Translations under genes and position numbers: made by a program | The notes under the pieces: model-generated | The model's input: only the letters and a program-made list of their open reading frames with translations | Told to the model about the DNA's origin: nothing | Database searches by the model: none | In this document: in pieces, positions 1-6,923 of the stretch | Position numbering within the stretch: the stretch's first letter is position 1 | Layout: every line of letters starts with the position of its first letter | NCBI GenBank assembly: GCA_023450535.1 | Contig: JAEXGX010000358.1 | Location: 1-12,993, forward strand | From: Pseudomonadota bacterium | Lineage (GTDB): Bacteria > Desulfobacterota > Desulfovibrionia > Desulfovibrionales > Desulfovibrionaceae | Direction: 5' to 3' | DNA: 12,993 bases

Positions 1-32
1 CTCCGGCAGGGCGTAGTACGCCCTGCACCCCC

Positions 33-112
33 ATTATGAGGGTCAAGGGGCGCTTCAGCCATTGCGACGAAGGAAGCTACGGATGAAGACAGCAGAGATA
101 TCATGCCCTGCC
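33..112 (+). repeat. Dispersed composite repeat, copy A (long form)
   Basis: This copy aligns without gaps to 6844-6923. A core of 47 bases (62-108 versus 6873-6919) is identical, and the preceding 26 bases differ at only three positions (50, 51 and 61). It begins with ATGAGGGTCAAGGG and ends with ATCATGCCC. In the short copies (173-206 and 4427-4461) these two ends are adjacent and form one palindrome; here about 50 bases containing CTTCAGCC, GAAGGAAGC and GATGAAGACAGC separate them. This may be a small non-autonomous mobile or REP-like element; the class is not identified. Confidence 0.8.
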
Positions 113-172
113 AGACCGGCACGGCGAAGCCGTGACCTACTCGCATGTTTCAAAGGAATTTCAAAGAACACC

Positions 173-206
173 CTTATAATGAGGGTGCAGGGGCATCATG
201 CCCTGC
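173..206 (+). repeat. Dispersed palindromic repeat, copy B (short form)
   Basis: It starts TTATAATGAGGGT and continues into an imperfect palindrome, GCAGGGGCATCATGCCCTGC (188-207). This is the short form of the family, lacking the roughly 50-base interior of copies A and D. The palindrome arms differ from copy C in a matched way (GCAGGG/CCCTGC here, CAAGGGG/CCCCTTG there), which suggests that base pairing is maintained. A 15-base motif shared with coding regions, CCAGCCCGGCTCGGG, follows at 206-220. Confidence 0.7.
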
Positions 207-234
207 CAGCCCGGCTCGGGCCTGCCGAGGGGAG

Positions 235-261
235 TTTGAGGGGGCGAGCAGCCCCCTCAAA
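235..261 (-). terminator. Stem-loop directly after the tail fibre stop codon
   Basis: An 11-bp perfect stem (TTTGAGGGGGC with GCCCCCTCAAA) encloses a 5-base loop and lies 7 bases past the tail fibre stop on the minus strand. Its position suits a transcription terminator or mRNA-stabilising hairpin. No clear U-run follows on the minus strand, so intrinsic termination is uncertain. Confidence 0.5.
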
Positions 262-267
262 AGCTCG

Positions 268-1713
268 TCATACTCTTGCTCTTTTTCCACAGGGCAGAGT
301 CCAGTCGTTGTTTCCGCCGGGATTATCCGGCTCATCCGGCTCGTCGGGTCCCGGATCAGATTCAGGCTCCGGTTCGGGGTCCGGCGGGCAGTCGGGAAAA
401 GGCGGCACAACCAGAAAGAAGCCGTCCATGTTCGGGATGTCCTCCACGCTTGCCACGGGTGTCAGTGGCTGCTGGATCGTTGCGGGCAGAACGAGATCCG
501 GGTCAATAACAAAGAACCCGGAAGGAACCCTGTCCAGCAGATCCGCGCTCTGCACCGCCGCAATACTGCGCCCCTGTACGGAGGCCGCCGCACACTTTGC
601 GGCACCCAGCGCCTCGTTGCGATATCTGCCCGCGTCGATTGCCGCCTCATCCGCCCTGTCCGCCTGTTCGGTGGCTTCCTGCGCGGCATTCTGCGCCACG
701 TTCCGGGAAACCTCCGCGCGGTCGGCCTCGTCGTGCGCCCTGTCCGCCCCGTTCTCCGCCCTGTTCGCTTCCTGCCTTGCGCGGTCGGCCTCGGCCCTTG
801 CCCGTTCCTCCGCTTCCTCCACATGGCGCGCCACGTTGGAGGCAATGGCCCAGGCATGCATCACCGTGCCCGCCGGAAGTGGAATCAACATCTTCACGCA
901 AGAGGAGGACAACTCCCCGCCTGCTTCTCCGATTTCCTCATATTGGGCCGCTCGATACAGTTCCACGCCGTCATAGCTGAGATGCAGCATGGCCCGGCCA
1001 GGAAAATAGGAAACGGGAAGCGTCAGTGTGCCACCCACCGGAATATCAGTATCCAGCCTCCATACCCCTTCCAGGTTATCCGCCCCTACGCCAAGCTGTA
1101 TGCTCTGCGCTGCACGATCTGCTTCCCGCCGTGCCCTGTCTGCCTCCCCAGCGGCTCTGGCGACTTCTTTTTCACCGGCCAACAGCGCTCGATCCACTTC
1201 TGCCGCCGCTCTGTCCGCCTCACGGGCCGCTTTCGCGACGCTTGCCGCAGCATTCCCCGCCGCCGCTTCCGCCCGATCCCGCGCCTCGAAGATCTGATCC
1301 GCCAGCTCTTCCGGCGGGTCGGCGCTGTCCGCCGGAACCACAATGGCCCGGCTGACTTTTTCAAGTAGTTGCTGGCGCTCCGCCGTGGCCCGATCCAGCG
1401 CCTCCTCGATAACGGCAGGATCAAAGCGCGTTCCGGTAATCAGTTTCACGTCCTGCAGAAAGGACATATTCCGCAGGATGACCAGCGCCTGTCCGGCGGG
1501 CAGAGGCTCGCCGCCCGGCGCATACGTCACCACGCCTCCCTCATCCGAGAGAACAATGGAGCACTGTGCCGTCACGTCGCGGGCCGCACCGTCCGCGCCC
1601 GTCACCTGCACAATCAGTTCCGCCGCATCCCAGACCCTGAAGGAAAACGGAAATTCCGTGGCCGCGCCATTGCCCTTGAACAGGGCCTTGCTGACAGACG
1701 TATCAAGGGTCAC
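268..1713 (-). CDS. Tail fibre protein with T7-fibre-like N-terminus
   Basis: A 481-aa protein, probably a trimeric tail fibre or tail-attached stalk. Residues 1 to about 123 resemble the T7 tail-fibre N-terminal attachment domain (DTSVSKALFKGNG, FPFSFRVWD, YAPGG, LITGTRFDP, then ERQQLLEKVSRAI). Two Ala/Arg/Glu/Asp-rich coiled-coil stretches with repeated EADRA units follow (about 130-200 and 290-350), with a compact domain between them (about 206-290). The C-terminus has a Pro/Glu/Asp-rich run (about residues 445-468) and ends CGKRARV. The start is a GTG with GAGGAGG upstream; it overlaps the adaptor gene's stop as GTGA. The open frame continues upstream to 1905, but that part overlaps the adaptor gene. 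No recognisable receptor-binding C-terminal domain is present, so host recognition may lie in another gene outside the window. Confidence 0.82.
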   Translation of the reverse strand: MTLDTSVSKALFKGNGAATEFPFSFRVWDAAELIVQVTGADGAARDVTAQCSIVLSDEGGVVTYAPGGEPLPAGQALVILRNMSFLQDVKLITGTRFDPAVIEEALDRATAERQQLLEKVSRAIVVPADSADPPEELADQIFEARDRAEAAAGNAAASVAKAAREADRAAAEVDRALLAGEKEVARAAGEADRARREADRAAQSIQLGVGADNLEGVWRLDTDIPVGGTLTLPVSYFPGRAMLHLSYDGVELYRAAQYEEIGEAGGELSSSCVKMLIPLPAGTVMHAWAIASNVARHVEEAEERARAEADRARQEANRAENGADRAHDEADRAEVSRNVAQNAAQEATEQADRADEAAIDAGRYRNEALGAAKCAAASVQGRSIAAVQSADLLDRVPSGFFVIDPDLVLPATIQQPLTPVASVEDIPNMDGFFLVVPPFPDCPPDPEPEPESDPGPDEPDEPDNPGGNNDWTLPCGKRARV

Positions 1714-2303
1714 AGATGAAAACCTCCTCTCGCCAGCAGCCATGCGTCCGGCTCTGTGCACTCCTCGCGTTCGCTGGCATCGGCCTGCATGGCCTCGGGC
1801 AAGGCGGCGCGGTACAGGCTTTCCAGCTCCTGTACCTTGCTCCCGTTGTTTTTGAGCAAGGGCACGCAGATCAGACAGGCCAGTTTGCGGGCCATGGCCG
1901 CGCAAAAGGCGTTGTCCCAGCGGCTGGTTTCCGCCACGTCCCGCGTGTAGTCGGCCAGCGCGTCCGCCGCGTCGGTCAAAACGATCTCCCGCTCCGCGTC
2001 ATAAACAGGCATGAAGCTTGTCCGTCCGCCCGCGCCTCGTACCCGGTGCAGCCTGAGACACCTGTCCGGCAGAACATAGGCATGACGCCATTCTCCGGCC
2101 CATGCTTCCGGCAGGCTCACTTCGGCCAGCCGGGCGCGATCCTGCGCGAAGTTCCACGGATAATCCCGTAGCGCGGCCTTGCGCGCACAATCCCAGAACA
2201 GCGCGCACTGGATGGCTTCCGGCGTGCGTTCGGTTTCACTCGCTACCGTGCGCGTGCCGATAAATCCCAACGCCATGTTCCAGATTTCCAGTTTGGAAGA
2301 CAT
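1710..2303 (-). CDS. Head-tail adaptor (tail tubular protein A / gp11-like)
   Basis: A 197-aa protein that probably forms the ring under the portal, joining head and short tail. The N-terminus (SSKLEIWNMALGFIGTRTV), then ERTPEAIQCALFWDCARKAALRDYPWNFA and a late Leu/Ala-rich helical part, match the usual pattern of podovirus adaptor proteins. Position supports this: it follows the capsid and cement genes and precedes the tail fibre. The ATG at 2303 lies three bases after the cement gene's stop, and the upstream ribosome site is weak (AAGGG), suggesting translational coupling. The stop overlaps the tail fibre GTG. The family is recognised by pattern only; a related connector protein is the main alternative. 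Confidence 0.78.
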   Translation of the reverse strand: MSSKLEIWNMALGFIGTRTVASETERTPEAIQCALFWDCARKAALRDYPWNFAQDRARLAEVSLPEAWAGEWRHAYVLPDRCLRLHRVRGAGGRTSFMPVYDAEREIVLTDAADALADYTRDVAETSRWDNAFCAAMARKLACLICVPLLKNNGSKVQELESLYRAALPEAMQADASEREECTEPDAWLLARGGFHL

Positions 2304-2306
2304 GCG

Positions 2307-2738
2307 CTAGCCCTTGACCACGCCGCCGTCGATATACATGCCGTCTTCCCAGGGCAATTCGTCTTCGCGCATGACAGCGGCAAAAAGCCTGCCTTTGCCC
2401 GTCACGGTTCCGGCCACTGTCGCTTTCAACCGCAGCCAGTTCCCCGCCACGGGCGGCAGATAGCGCCAGCCAAAGCTTTTGCCTTTCTTGAGGCTGGCGG
2501 CATCCAGCGTCAGGGCCGCGCCGGGCACGTCCTCCCACGGGCCTTCCGCCGCGCAGCCGTCCTGAAGCTGAACCTTGAGCGAGGTCGCGCCCGTCAAATC
2601 GCCGCCCATAATCTTCATGCACACGGGAATCGGCTCCTGCCGCCCCGGCTTCCAGAAAGAATTCAAGGCCACAGGGGCGGATTCGCCCGTCTTGGCCTCC
2701 GCCGAATCAAAAAACACCAGATTACTGTCGATAAGCAT
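2307..2738 (-). CDS. Capsid cement protein, Bbp16-like
   Basis: A 143-aa protein starting MLIDSNLVFFDSAEAKT. This start, a Gly/Val-rich beta-type body and the place directly after the major capsid gene resemble Bbp16, the cement (decoration) protein that stabilises the Bordetella phage BPP-1 head. The ATG at 2738 has a near-perfect ribosome site (AGGAGGT). The frame is open further upstream to 2921, but that part lies inside the capsid gene. The protein ends MYIDGGVVKG. There is no signal peptide or membrane segment. Family assignment rests on remembered similarity and gene order. Confidence 0.72.
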   Translation of the reverse strand: MLIDSNLVFFDSAEAKTGESAPVALNSFWKPGRQEPIPVCMKIMGGDLTGATSLKVQLQDGCAAEGPWEDVPGAALTLDAASLKKGKSFGWRYLPPVAGNWLRLKATVAGTVTGKGRLFAAVMREDELPWEDGMYIDGGVVKG

Positions 2739-2746
2739 ATTACCTC

Positions 2747-3748
2747 CTAGCCCTTGGCCGGGGCGGGGTCTTCGGTGGAAAGAATGGCGTCGCACTGGCG
2801 GATGGGCCGCCCGTGCAGATTGGGAACAGCCTTGGAATTGAAGAACTCCCCGTAGACCAGATGCACATTGCCCGCGTCCGTGGCCTGAAGCTCCAGCCCG
2901 GTGAGCACATCCTGATTGCAATACCAGATGGCGCGGTTGCGCATCTGTTCCGGCATCCTGTTCTTGGCCCTGATGGTCAGAGCTTGCAGGTCAATAAAGC
3001 CCTTTTCCCCCTTGCGCAGAGTCAGAGAGGCGACCGGGATGTTGCAGATACGCACCACAGAGCGCCAGTCGCGCAAAGCCAGCCCCAGATTCCAGGTATA
3101 CAGGCTGCCCACGCACTGGAACTTGTTCCCGTCGTCGTCCAGGGTCATGTATTCGCCCAGATCCTTATTCTTCAGGCCAGTCATGGAACCCTTGGGATAA
3201 ATGCCGTGAACGGTGTTGTCGCCCCAGGCAATCAGCCACATGGACGTACACTTGCCCGCGTCCGTACCGCCCGCGTCCACTACATTGGGCGCGTCCTTGG
3301 CCGGGTAACGCTTGACCAGCCCGTTGAATTCGTCGGGCTTCGCGTCGTGGTCACCATAAAACATGGTGCGCGCCACCTTCTGGCGCATGGACTCCATGAA
3401 CGCCTTGTCTTCGGAAAGCCGGAACGCTTTGGCTTTGTCGCCGTAAAGCTCCAGTTCCTTGGTATCCATTTCGTTGCGGGCTTCCAGCATGGAACAGCCC
3501 TCTTTCACCTGCGTCCACTGGCTTTTGCTGGGCGGTGTGCCCTTGTACAACCTGCGCCAGTAGACCTCCGGCAGGCCGGTACGAATGCGGGTGACATGCC
3601 CGTCGCTCTGGTTGCTTTCCATAAACTGCACGTCGGAAAGGATGTCGTTGGTCTGGTTCATCAGTTCCAGAATGTCGCCCGCGCCCTCGCTCTTGTAGAA
3701 CGCTTCCAGTTCCGCCAGCGTTGCCACCAGCCCTTTTTCATGAGCCAT
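2747..3748 (-). CDS. Major capsid protein (podovirus, BPP-1-like / GP7 family)
   Basis: A 333-aa protein forming the icosahedral head shell. Recognisable parts include TNDILSDVQFMESNQSDGH near the N-terminus, RTGLPEVYWRRLYKGTPPSKS (about 55-75), the MARNEMDTKELELYGDK-type helix region (about 90-105), NGLVKRYPA and a C-terminal RPIRQCDAI. Together these match the capsid family with an HK97-type fold found in BPP-1-like and related phages. The start is the ATG at 3748 with AAGGAG upstream; the frame is open to 3853, but that stretch overlaps the scaffold gene. Scaffold lies 10 bases upstream and the cement protein 8 bases downstream, a standard head-assembly order. Confidence 0.88.
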   Translation of the reverse strand: MAHEKGLVATLAELEAFYKSEGAGDILELMNQTNDILSDVQFMESNQSDGHVTRIRTGLPEVYWRRLYKGTPPSKSQWTQVKEGCSMLEARNEMDTKELELYGDKAKAFRLSEDKAFMESMRQKVARTMFYGDHDAKPDEFNGLVKRYPAKDAPNVVDAGGTDAGKCTSMWLIAWGDNTVHGIYPKGSMTGLKNKDLGEYMTLDDDGNKFQCVGSLYTWNLGLALRDWRSVVRICNIPVASLTLRKGEKGFIDLQALTIRAKNRMPEQMRNRAIWYCNQDVLTGLELQATDAGNVHLVYGEFFNSKAVPNLHGRPIRQCDAILSTEDPAPAKG

Positions 3749-3758
3749 GCCTAACTCC

Positions 3759-4403
3759 TTACTTGTACAGCCGTTCTTCCAACGGCAGATTTTCCCGGGC
3801 GGGATTGCCCGCAAGGAACTTGTCTTCCGCCATTGCCCGCCCGATGCGGGCAAACACGCGGATCACGGCGGGGTTGTCGCCGTAGCCCGTTTCCTCCAGC
3901 ATCCGGCGCACATCGCCGCTTTTGTCAAATGTGGCCAGAGCCTTTTTCGCGGCCACGCAGGACGCGGCAAAATTCTTCCCGCCAAAGTCGGGATCGTTTT
4001 CGATTTCCCCGCGCCAGCTCTTGCGCTGCTGGGAAAACGCCTCCATCTGCCGCTCGTGCATCTGCACGGAAAACTCCAAACTGGCTTGTGCCTGCTCCCT
4101 GGTCATACCCAGCTTCAGGCATTGCTCGGCAAAGGCGTCGACGTCAGCCTTGTCCGCCGCATATTTCTCCGCAATATCCAGGGTATAGGGTTCGGGCGCG
4201 GTTTTCTCGTCTTTCCCGTCAGGGGCTTTCCCGCCCGCGTCCGGTTTGTCCTCTCCGCCGTTTCCGTCTTCCCCGGTCAGCAGGGTGGAACCGGATAAAG
4301 CTCCGTCTTCTTTGTCCGTAGCCTCCGGCGTTCCTTCCCGCTCTATACCGGCATCGTTGACGGATTCCCCACCAAGCACTGTTTCCCGCATCTCGTCTTC
4401 CAT
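3759..4403 (-). CDS. Putative head scaffolding protein
   Basis: A 214-aa acidic, probably largely helical protein. The N-terminal third (about 1-75) is low-complexity and rich in Gly, Glu, Asp and Lys. The middle contains Gln-rich helical sequence (REQAQASLEFSVQMHERQMEAFSQQRKSW, about 110-140), and the C-terminus is charged (ENLPLEERLYK). Acidic composition, predicted helix and position directly before the major capsid gene fit a scaffold that guides procapsid assembly. The start is the ATG at 4403 with AGGAG upstream. An upstream in-frame extension to 4439 would run into the repeat at 4427-4461 and is not favoured. No protease motif is seen. Confidence 0.75.
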   Translation of the reverse strand: MEDEMRETVLGGESVNDAGIEREGTPEATDKEDGALSGSTLLTGEDGNGGEDKPDAGGKAPDGKDEKTAPEPYTLDIAEKYAADKADVDAFAEQCLKLGMTREQAQASLEFSVQMHERQMEAFSQQRKSWRGEIENDPDFGGKNFAASCVAAKKALATFDKSGDVRRMLEETGYGDNPAVIRVFARIGRAMAEDKFLAGNPARENLPLEERLYK

Positions 4404-4485
4404 GCTCACTCCTGAAAAAACAAATATAATGAGGGTCAAGGGGCATCATGCCCCTTGCGGGGCATGGGGGCGGCGCCCCCATATG
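4404..4485. repeat. Insert between the Bbp19-like and scaffold genes
   Basis: This gap interrupts an otherwise tight operon. It holds repeat copy C and a GGGGGC-GGC-GCCCCC palindrome (4466-4480). A 16-base sequence, GCGGCGCCCCCATATG, occurs at 4470-4485 and again at 4496-4511, the second copy inside the 3' end of the Bbp19-like gene. The last residues of that protein (AYGGAASP) are therefore made from repeat-type sequence. Confidence 0.75.
4427..4461 (+). repeat. Dispersed palindromic repeat, copy C (short form)
   Basis: It starts TATAATGAGGGT, followed by a perfect palindrome of 10-base arms around one base (CAAGGGGCAT, C, ATGCCCCTTG; 4437-4457). It is the short form of the family seen at 33-112, 173-206 and 6844-6923. 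Confidence 0.78.
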
Positions 4486-4776
4486 TCAGGGTGACGCGGC
4501 GCCCCCATATGCCTCAACCAGCTTCCCCGCCACGCCTGCGGCCTGCGCCAGTATGACGATCCGTACTCCGACTTCCCGCTTGCCCTCGCGGTACGCGGCC
4601 CGCACATGGTCAGCCGGATATTCCGACTTCAGCGCGCCACATTCCGCAACCAGCCACTGCAAAAACAACAAACCCTCGCTGTCGCGGCCCAGCTCCCGCA
4701 CCACCCGCACAAGCGTTGCTTCCAAATTGTCCCGCTCCTGCGGCATTTCCACAAAATTCGCATCATCCAGCATCAC
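4486..4776 (-). CDS. Bbp19-like small head-region protein
   Basis: A 96-aa protein (95 if the ATG at 4773 is used instead of the GTG at 4776). The middle, LLFLQWLVAECGALKSEYPADHVRAAYREGKREVGVRIV, resembles the Bbp19-type domain of BPP-1-like phages: a hydrophobic LRWLL-like helix, then AYREGxREVG. Its exact role is unknown. The location between portal and scaffold is the usual one for this family. The start overlaps the portal stop, implying translational coupling. The last residues (AYGGAASP) lie in repeat-derived sequence, so the C-terminus may have been altered by insertion. Confidence 0.68.
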   Translation of the reverse strand: MMLDDANFVEMPQERDNLEATLVRVVRELGRDSEGLLFLQWLVAECGALKSEYPADHVRAAYREGKREVGVRIVILAQAAGVAGKLVEAYGGAASP

Positions 4777-6473
4777 ATATCTCCCATGCCGCCGATAACG
4801 GCTTCAAGCGCGGTCTGCCCGTCCGGGCCCGCGATCACCTGCCCCAAATCCCGCGCGGCCCCGGCAAAGCCCTGCACATTCTGCGCGGCCTGCGCGGCTT
4901 GTGCCTGTTGCTGTGCTTCGGCCTGTGCCTGCGCCCGCTGCTGCCGGATCGCCTCACGCTCCTGTTTGCCGCGCAACACCGCCTTGGGCGCGCCCAGACT
5001 CTCCGCATAGCTTTCCAGCGCAGCGTCAAAATTGATATTGTCCAAAGTCTCAGGGTTAGCCTGCGCCAGATTGATGGCAAAGCTCATGGTCTGGTCGAGG
5101 CTGGACGTGCTCACCAAACGCTGGGCCTGCGCCAGCACGGAAACAAACTCGATATCCACTTCCGCGCCGGACAAACCCTCCGGCAGTTCCGGCAACAAAT
5201 CCCACTCCGTCATGAGCTGAAAGGTCCGCTCAATCAGCGGGGCATACAGCTCCTTTTGCAAGCGCTCCACCACCGGCCCGATAAGGATCAATTTTTCCTG
5301 CTCACGCGCCTCGATTTCCGTGGCTGTGATTTGCCGCCGGTCGGAAGAAATGAGCATCTTGAACAAGTCGGAATACAGCCCGTCATGGATGATCTGCTGC
5401 ACTTCCTGAATGCCCTGCATGGTGAATTGCAAGGCCGCCGGGGCTGGCTGCTGAATGGGCACAATGGCCTGTCCGGGGTTGACGCTCGCAAGGTTGACGT
5501 AGTTCAGTCCGGAGGGGCGCAAATCCACGCCGGACTTGCGCAATTGCGCATCCACGGCCAGCGGCGGGTCGGCTATCTTGTGCTGCATCTTGCGCAAGGT
5601 CACGGTCTGGGCCTGCAACATGCGGCAATCCGCCAGCACATCCATGGCCGGGGAGCGCCCGTACACGTCCAGCCCGGTAATGTCCCAGCGCGGACAAAAG
5701 GCCGGGAAACTGTCGTAGCCGCTTTCCCGCAGCAGAGACGGTTTTCCGCCGCCCGCCCCGTCCAGCCACCACAGTGAGGCTACGGGCTTGCGAAAGCGCC
5801 CCTTCTCTCCGCGCCAGTCCTCACGCGGGAACAGGGCGTGGATCACGTCAAAGCGCTGCATGTCCGTGCCGCGCTCCGCAGTGCGCCGGATATGTTCCGG
5901 CACGTCGCCCGCCCCGAACTCCTGCACAATCTGCCGGGCGGTCATGGCCACGCGGCGGAACAGGGTATCCACCTCACCCCGCTCGTTGACATCCAGACAG
6001 TATTCCCCGGCGCGCAACACAGTAAAATTCAGCCCCTTCTCGTCCGCCGTCTCGAGGAGAACCCCCGTGCCAAAAGTGCCCAAATCCGCATACAGTGAAT
6101 GCACCGCATTATAAAAATTGCTGCGGTGGAACATGGTCTGCATACGGCGGGTGACTTCATCCAGCCACGCACCAACGTTGCCAGCCCGGCTCGGGTCGCC
6201 ATTCCCCAGCCCCAGCTTGAACCAGGGCCGCACCGGGCTGGTCATGCCGCCCTGCAAGCCAGCCGCAAGCGTGCGCATGTCCAGCACGCCCACACTGTTG
6301 ACCAGCTTGTTGTTCAGAATGATCGGCTTTCTCCCCGCCTGACTGTCCCGATCGTAACGCCAGCCCATAGGCAGGAAGTGCAGGGCAAGGTCGCGCCACG
6401 CGCTTTCCCAGCCTGCGCGTTCGTTGCGCAACGCCTGCCAGCGCGCATTCAGGAGTTTCAAATCCTCTGCCAT
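4773..6473 (-). CDS. Portal protein (head-to-tail connector, podovirus type)
   Basis: A 566-aa protein, normal for the podovirus head-to-tail connector family. It should form the 12-subunit ring through which DNA enters the head. The N-terminus has LNARWQALRNERAGWESAWRDLALHFLP, then LVNSVGVLDMRTLAAGLQGGMTSPVRPWFKL (about 60-95), both typical of the family. The centre contains the RWDITGLDVYGRSPAMD segment, and the C-terminus carries a Gln/Ala-rich coiled-coil-like tail (about 510-545). The ATG at 6473 is chosen because it sits one base after the preceding gene's stop; a GTG at 6500 would add nine residues and overlap that gene. The stop overlaps the next start. Confidence 0.9.
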   Translation of the reverse strand: MAEDLKLLNARWQALRNERAGWESAWRDLALHFLPMGWRYDRDSQAGRKPIILNNKLVNSVGVLDMRTLAAGLQGGMTSPVRPWFKLGLGNGDPSRAGNVGAWLDEVTRRMQTMFHRSNFYNAVHSLYADLGTFGTGVLLETADEKGLNFTVLRAGEYCLDVNERGEVDTLFRRVAMTARQIVQEFGAGDVPEHIRRTAERGTDMQRFDVIHALFPREDWRGEKGRFRKPVASLWWLDGAGGGKPSLLRESGYDSFPAFCPRWDITGLDVYGRSPAMDVLADCRMLQAQTVTLRKMQHKIADPPLAVDAQLRKSGVDLRPSGLNYVNLASVNPGQAIVPIQQPAPAALQFTMQGIQEVQQIIHDGLYSDLFKMLISSDRRQITATEIEAREQEKLILIGPVVERLQKELYAPLIERTFQLMTEWDLLPELPEGLSGAEVDIEFVSVLAQAQRLVSTSSLDQTMSFAINLAQANPETLDNINFDAALESYAESLGAPKAVLRGKQEREAIRQQRAQAQAEAQQQAQAAQAAQNVQGFAGAARDLGQVIAGPDGQTALEAVIGGMGDM

Positions 6474-6474
6474 T

Positions 6475-6693
6475 TCAGGTTCCCAGCTTTGTTTTTCCAC
6501 TACCGGAGCCGTCCACCCCGCCCAGCGGCGATGTATAAATGCTGCCGCTGATGCCCGCCGCCTTGCGCGCCTTCTCTTTTTGATCTTCGCGCGCCGCCGT
6601 AGCCGCTTCCGTCACACTCTTGGTCTGCTGTACCTTCGGCGTCGGCGGGGGCGTGTAACTGCTCCCGCCGCCTTTTCCTCCTCCACCGCCCAT
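6475..6693 (-). CDS. Small Gly-rich phage protein upstream of the portal
   Basis: A 72-aa protein starting MGGGGGKGGGSSYTPPPTPKV, with a central charged helix (EAATAAREDQKEKARKAAG) and ending GSGSGKTKLGT. Small proteins of this shape (Gly/Pro-rich start, Ala/Arg-rich middle, GKT-L-G end) are common just before podovirus portal genes; their role is not established. The start at 6693 has AAGGAG upstream. It is one base from the portal ATG and is preceded by a 218-base insert. Confidence 0.7.
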   Translation of the reverse strand: MGGGGGKGGGSSYTPPPTPKVQQTKSVTEAATAAREDQKEKARKAAGISGSIYTSPLGGVDGSGSGKTKLGT

Positions 6694-6911
6694 AGAAAAC
6701 TCCTTCTGATTTGCAGGTGATTTGCCTGATATTTTTCCGGGGGGGATAATCCCCCCCAGGCCCCCTTATCGAGGCCGCACCGCTCTGTTCAAAAGCTCAT
6801 GCGCACGCCCCAAAACAACTTTCAGAACAGAGCGGCGCGGCCTATAATGAGGGTCAAGGGATGCTTCAGCCGTTGCGACGAAGGAAGCTACGGATGAAGA
6901 CAGCAGAGATA
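6694..6911. repeat. Insert between the GNAT-like and Gly-rich genes
   Basis: No gene is seen in this 218-base gap. It contains a GGGGGGG-ATAAT-CCCCCCC stem-loop (6739-6757), a large inverted repeat with 19-base arms (6772-6843) and most of repeat copy D, which continues into the GNAT-like gene. Most other junctions in the operon are near zero, so this block is probably inserted sequence. Confidence 0.75.
6772..6843. repeat. Large inverted repeat, 19-base arms
   Basis: Arms at 6772-6790 and 6825-6843 match at 18 of 19 positions; the one difference can form a G-U pair on the minus-strand transcript. The loop is 34 bases. Repeat copy D follows immediately, its TATAATGAGGG sharing the last base of the arm. 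It may act as an mRNA structure, an RNase III-type site or a mobile-element end. Role unknown. Confidence 0.75.
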
Positions 6912-6923
6912 TCATGCCCCTTG
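6844..6923 (+). repeat. Dispersed composite repeat, copy D (long form)
   Basis: Near-identical to copy A (33-112), with a 47-base identical core at 6873-6919. Its ends read ATGAGGGTCAAGGG and ATCATGCCCCTTG. The stop codon of the GNAT-like gene (6912-6914) lies inside this copy. Beyond the repeat, a GGGGAGGC-AGA-GCCTCCCC hairpin (6935-6953) lies within the coding end of that gene. Confidence 0.8.

Larger units (their letters stand above)
1..267. repeat. Gene-free repeat block downstream of the tail fibre gene
   Basis: No convincing gene lies here. The block holds two members of a dispersed repeat family (33-112 and 173-206) and several inverted repeats. A near-perfect palindrome at 7-27 has 10-base arms around one base. 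A hairpin at 120-134 has CACGGC/GCCGTG arms and a GAA loop. An 11-bp stem sits at 235-261. Long reading frames cross the block on both strands but look like shadows: they show no family features and run antisense to the tail fibre gene. The phage genome may continue leftward beyond the window. Confidence 0.75.

Noticed and set aside
145..1368. Long plus-strand frames antisense to the tail fibre gene
   Set aside because: They mirror the GC-rich Ala/Arg repeats of the real minus-strand gene and have no family signal.
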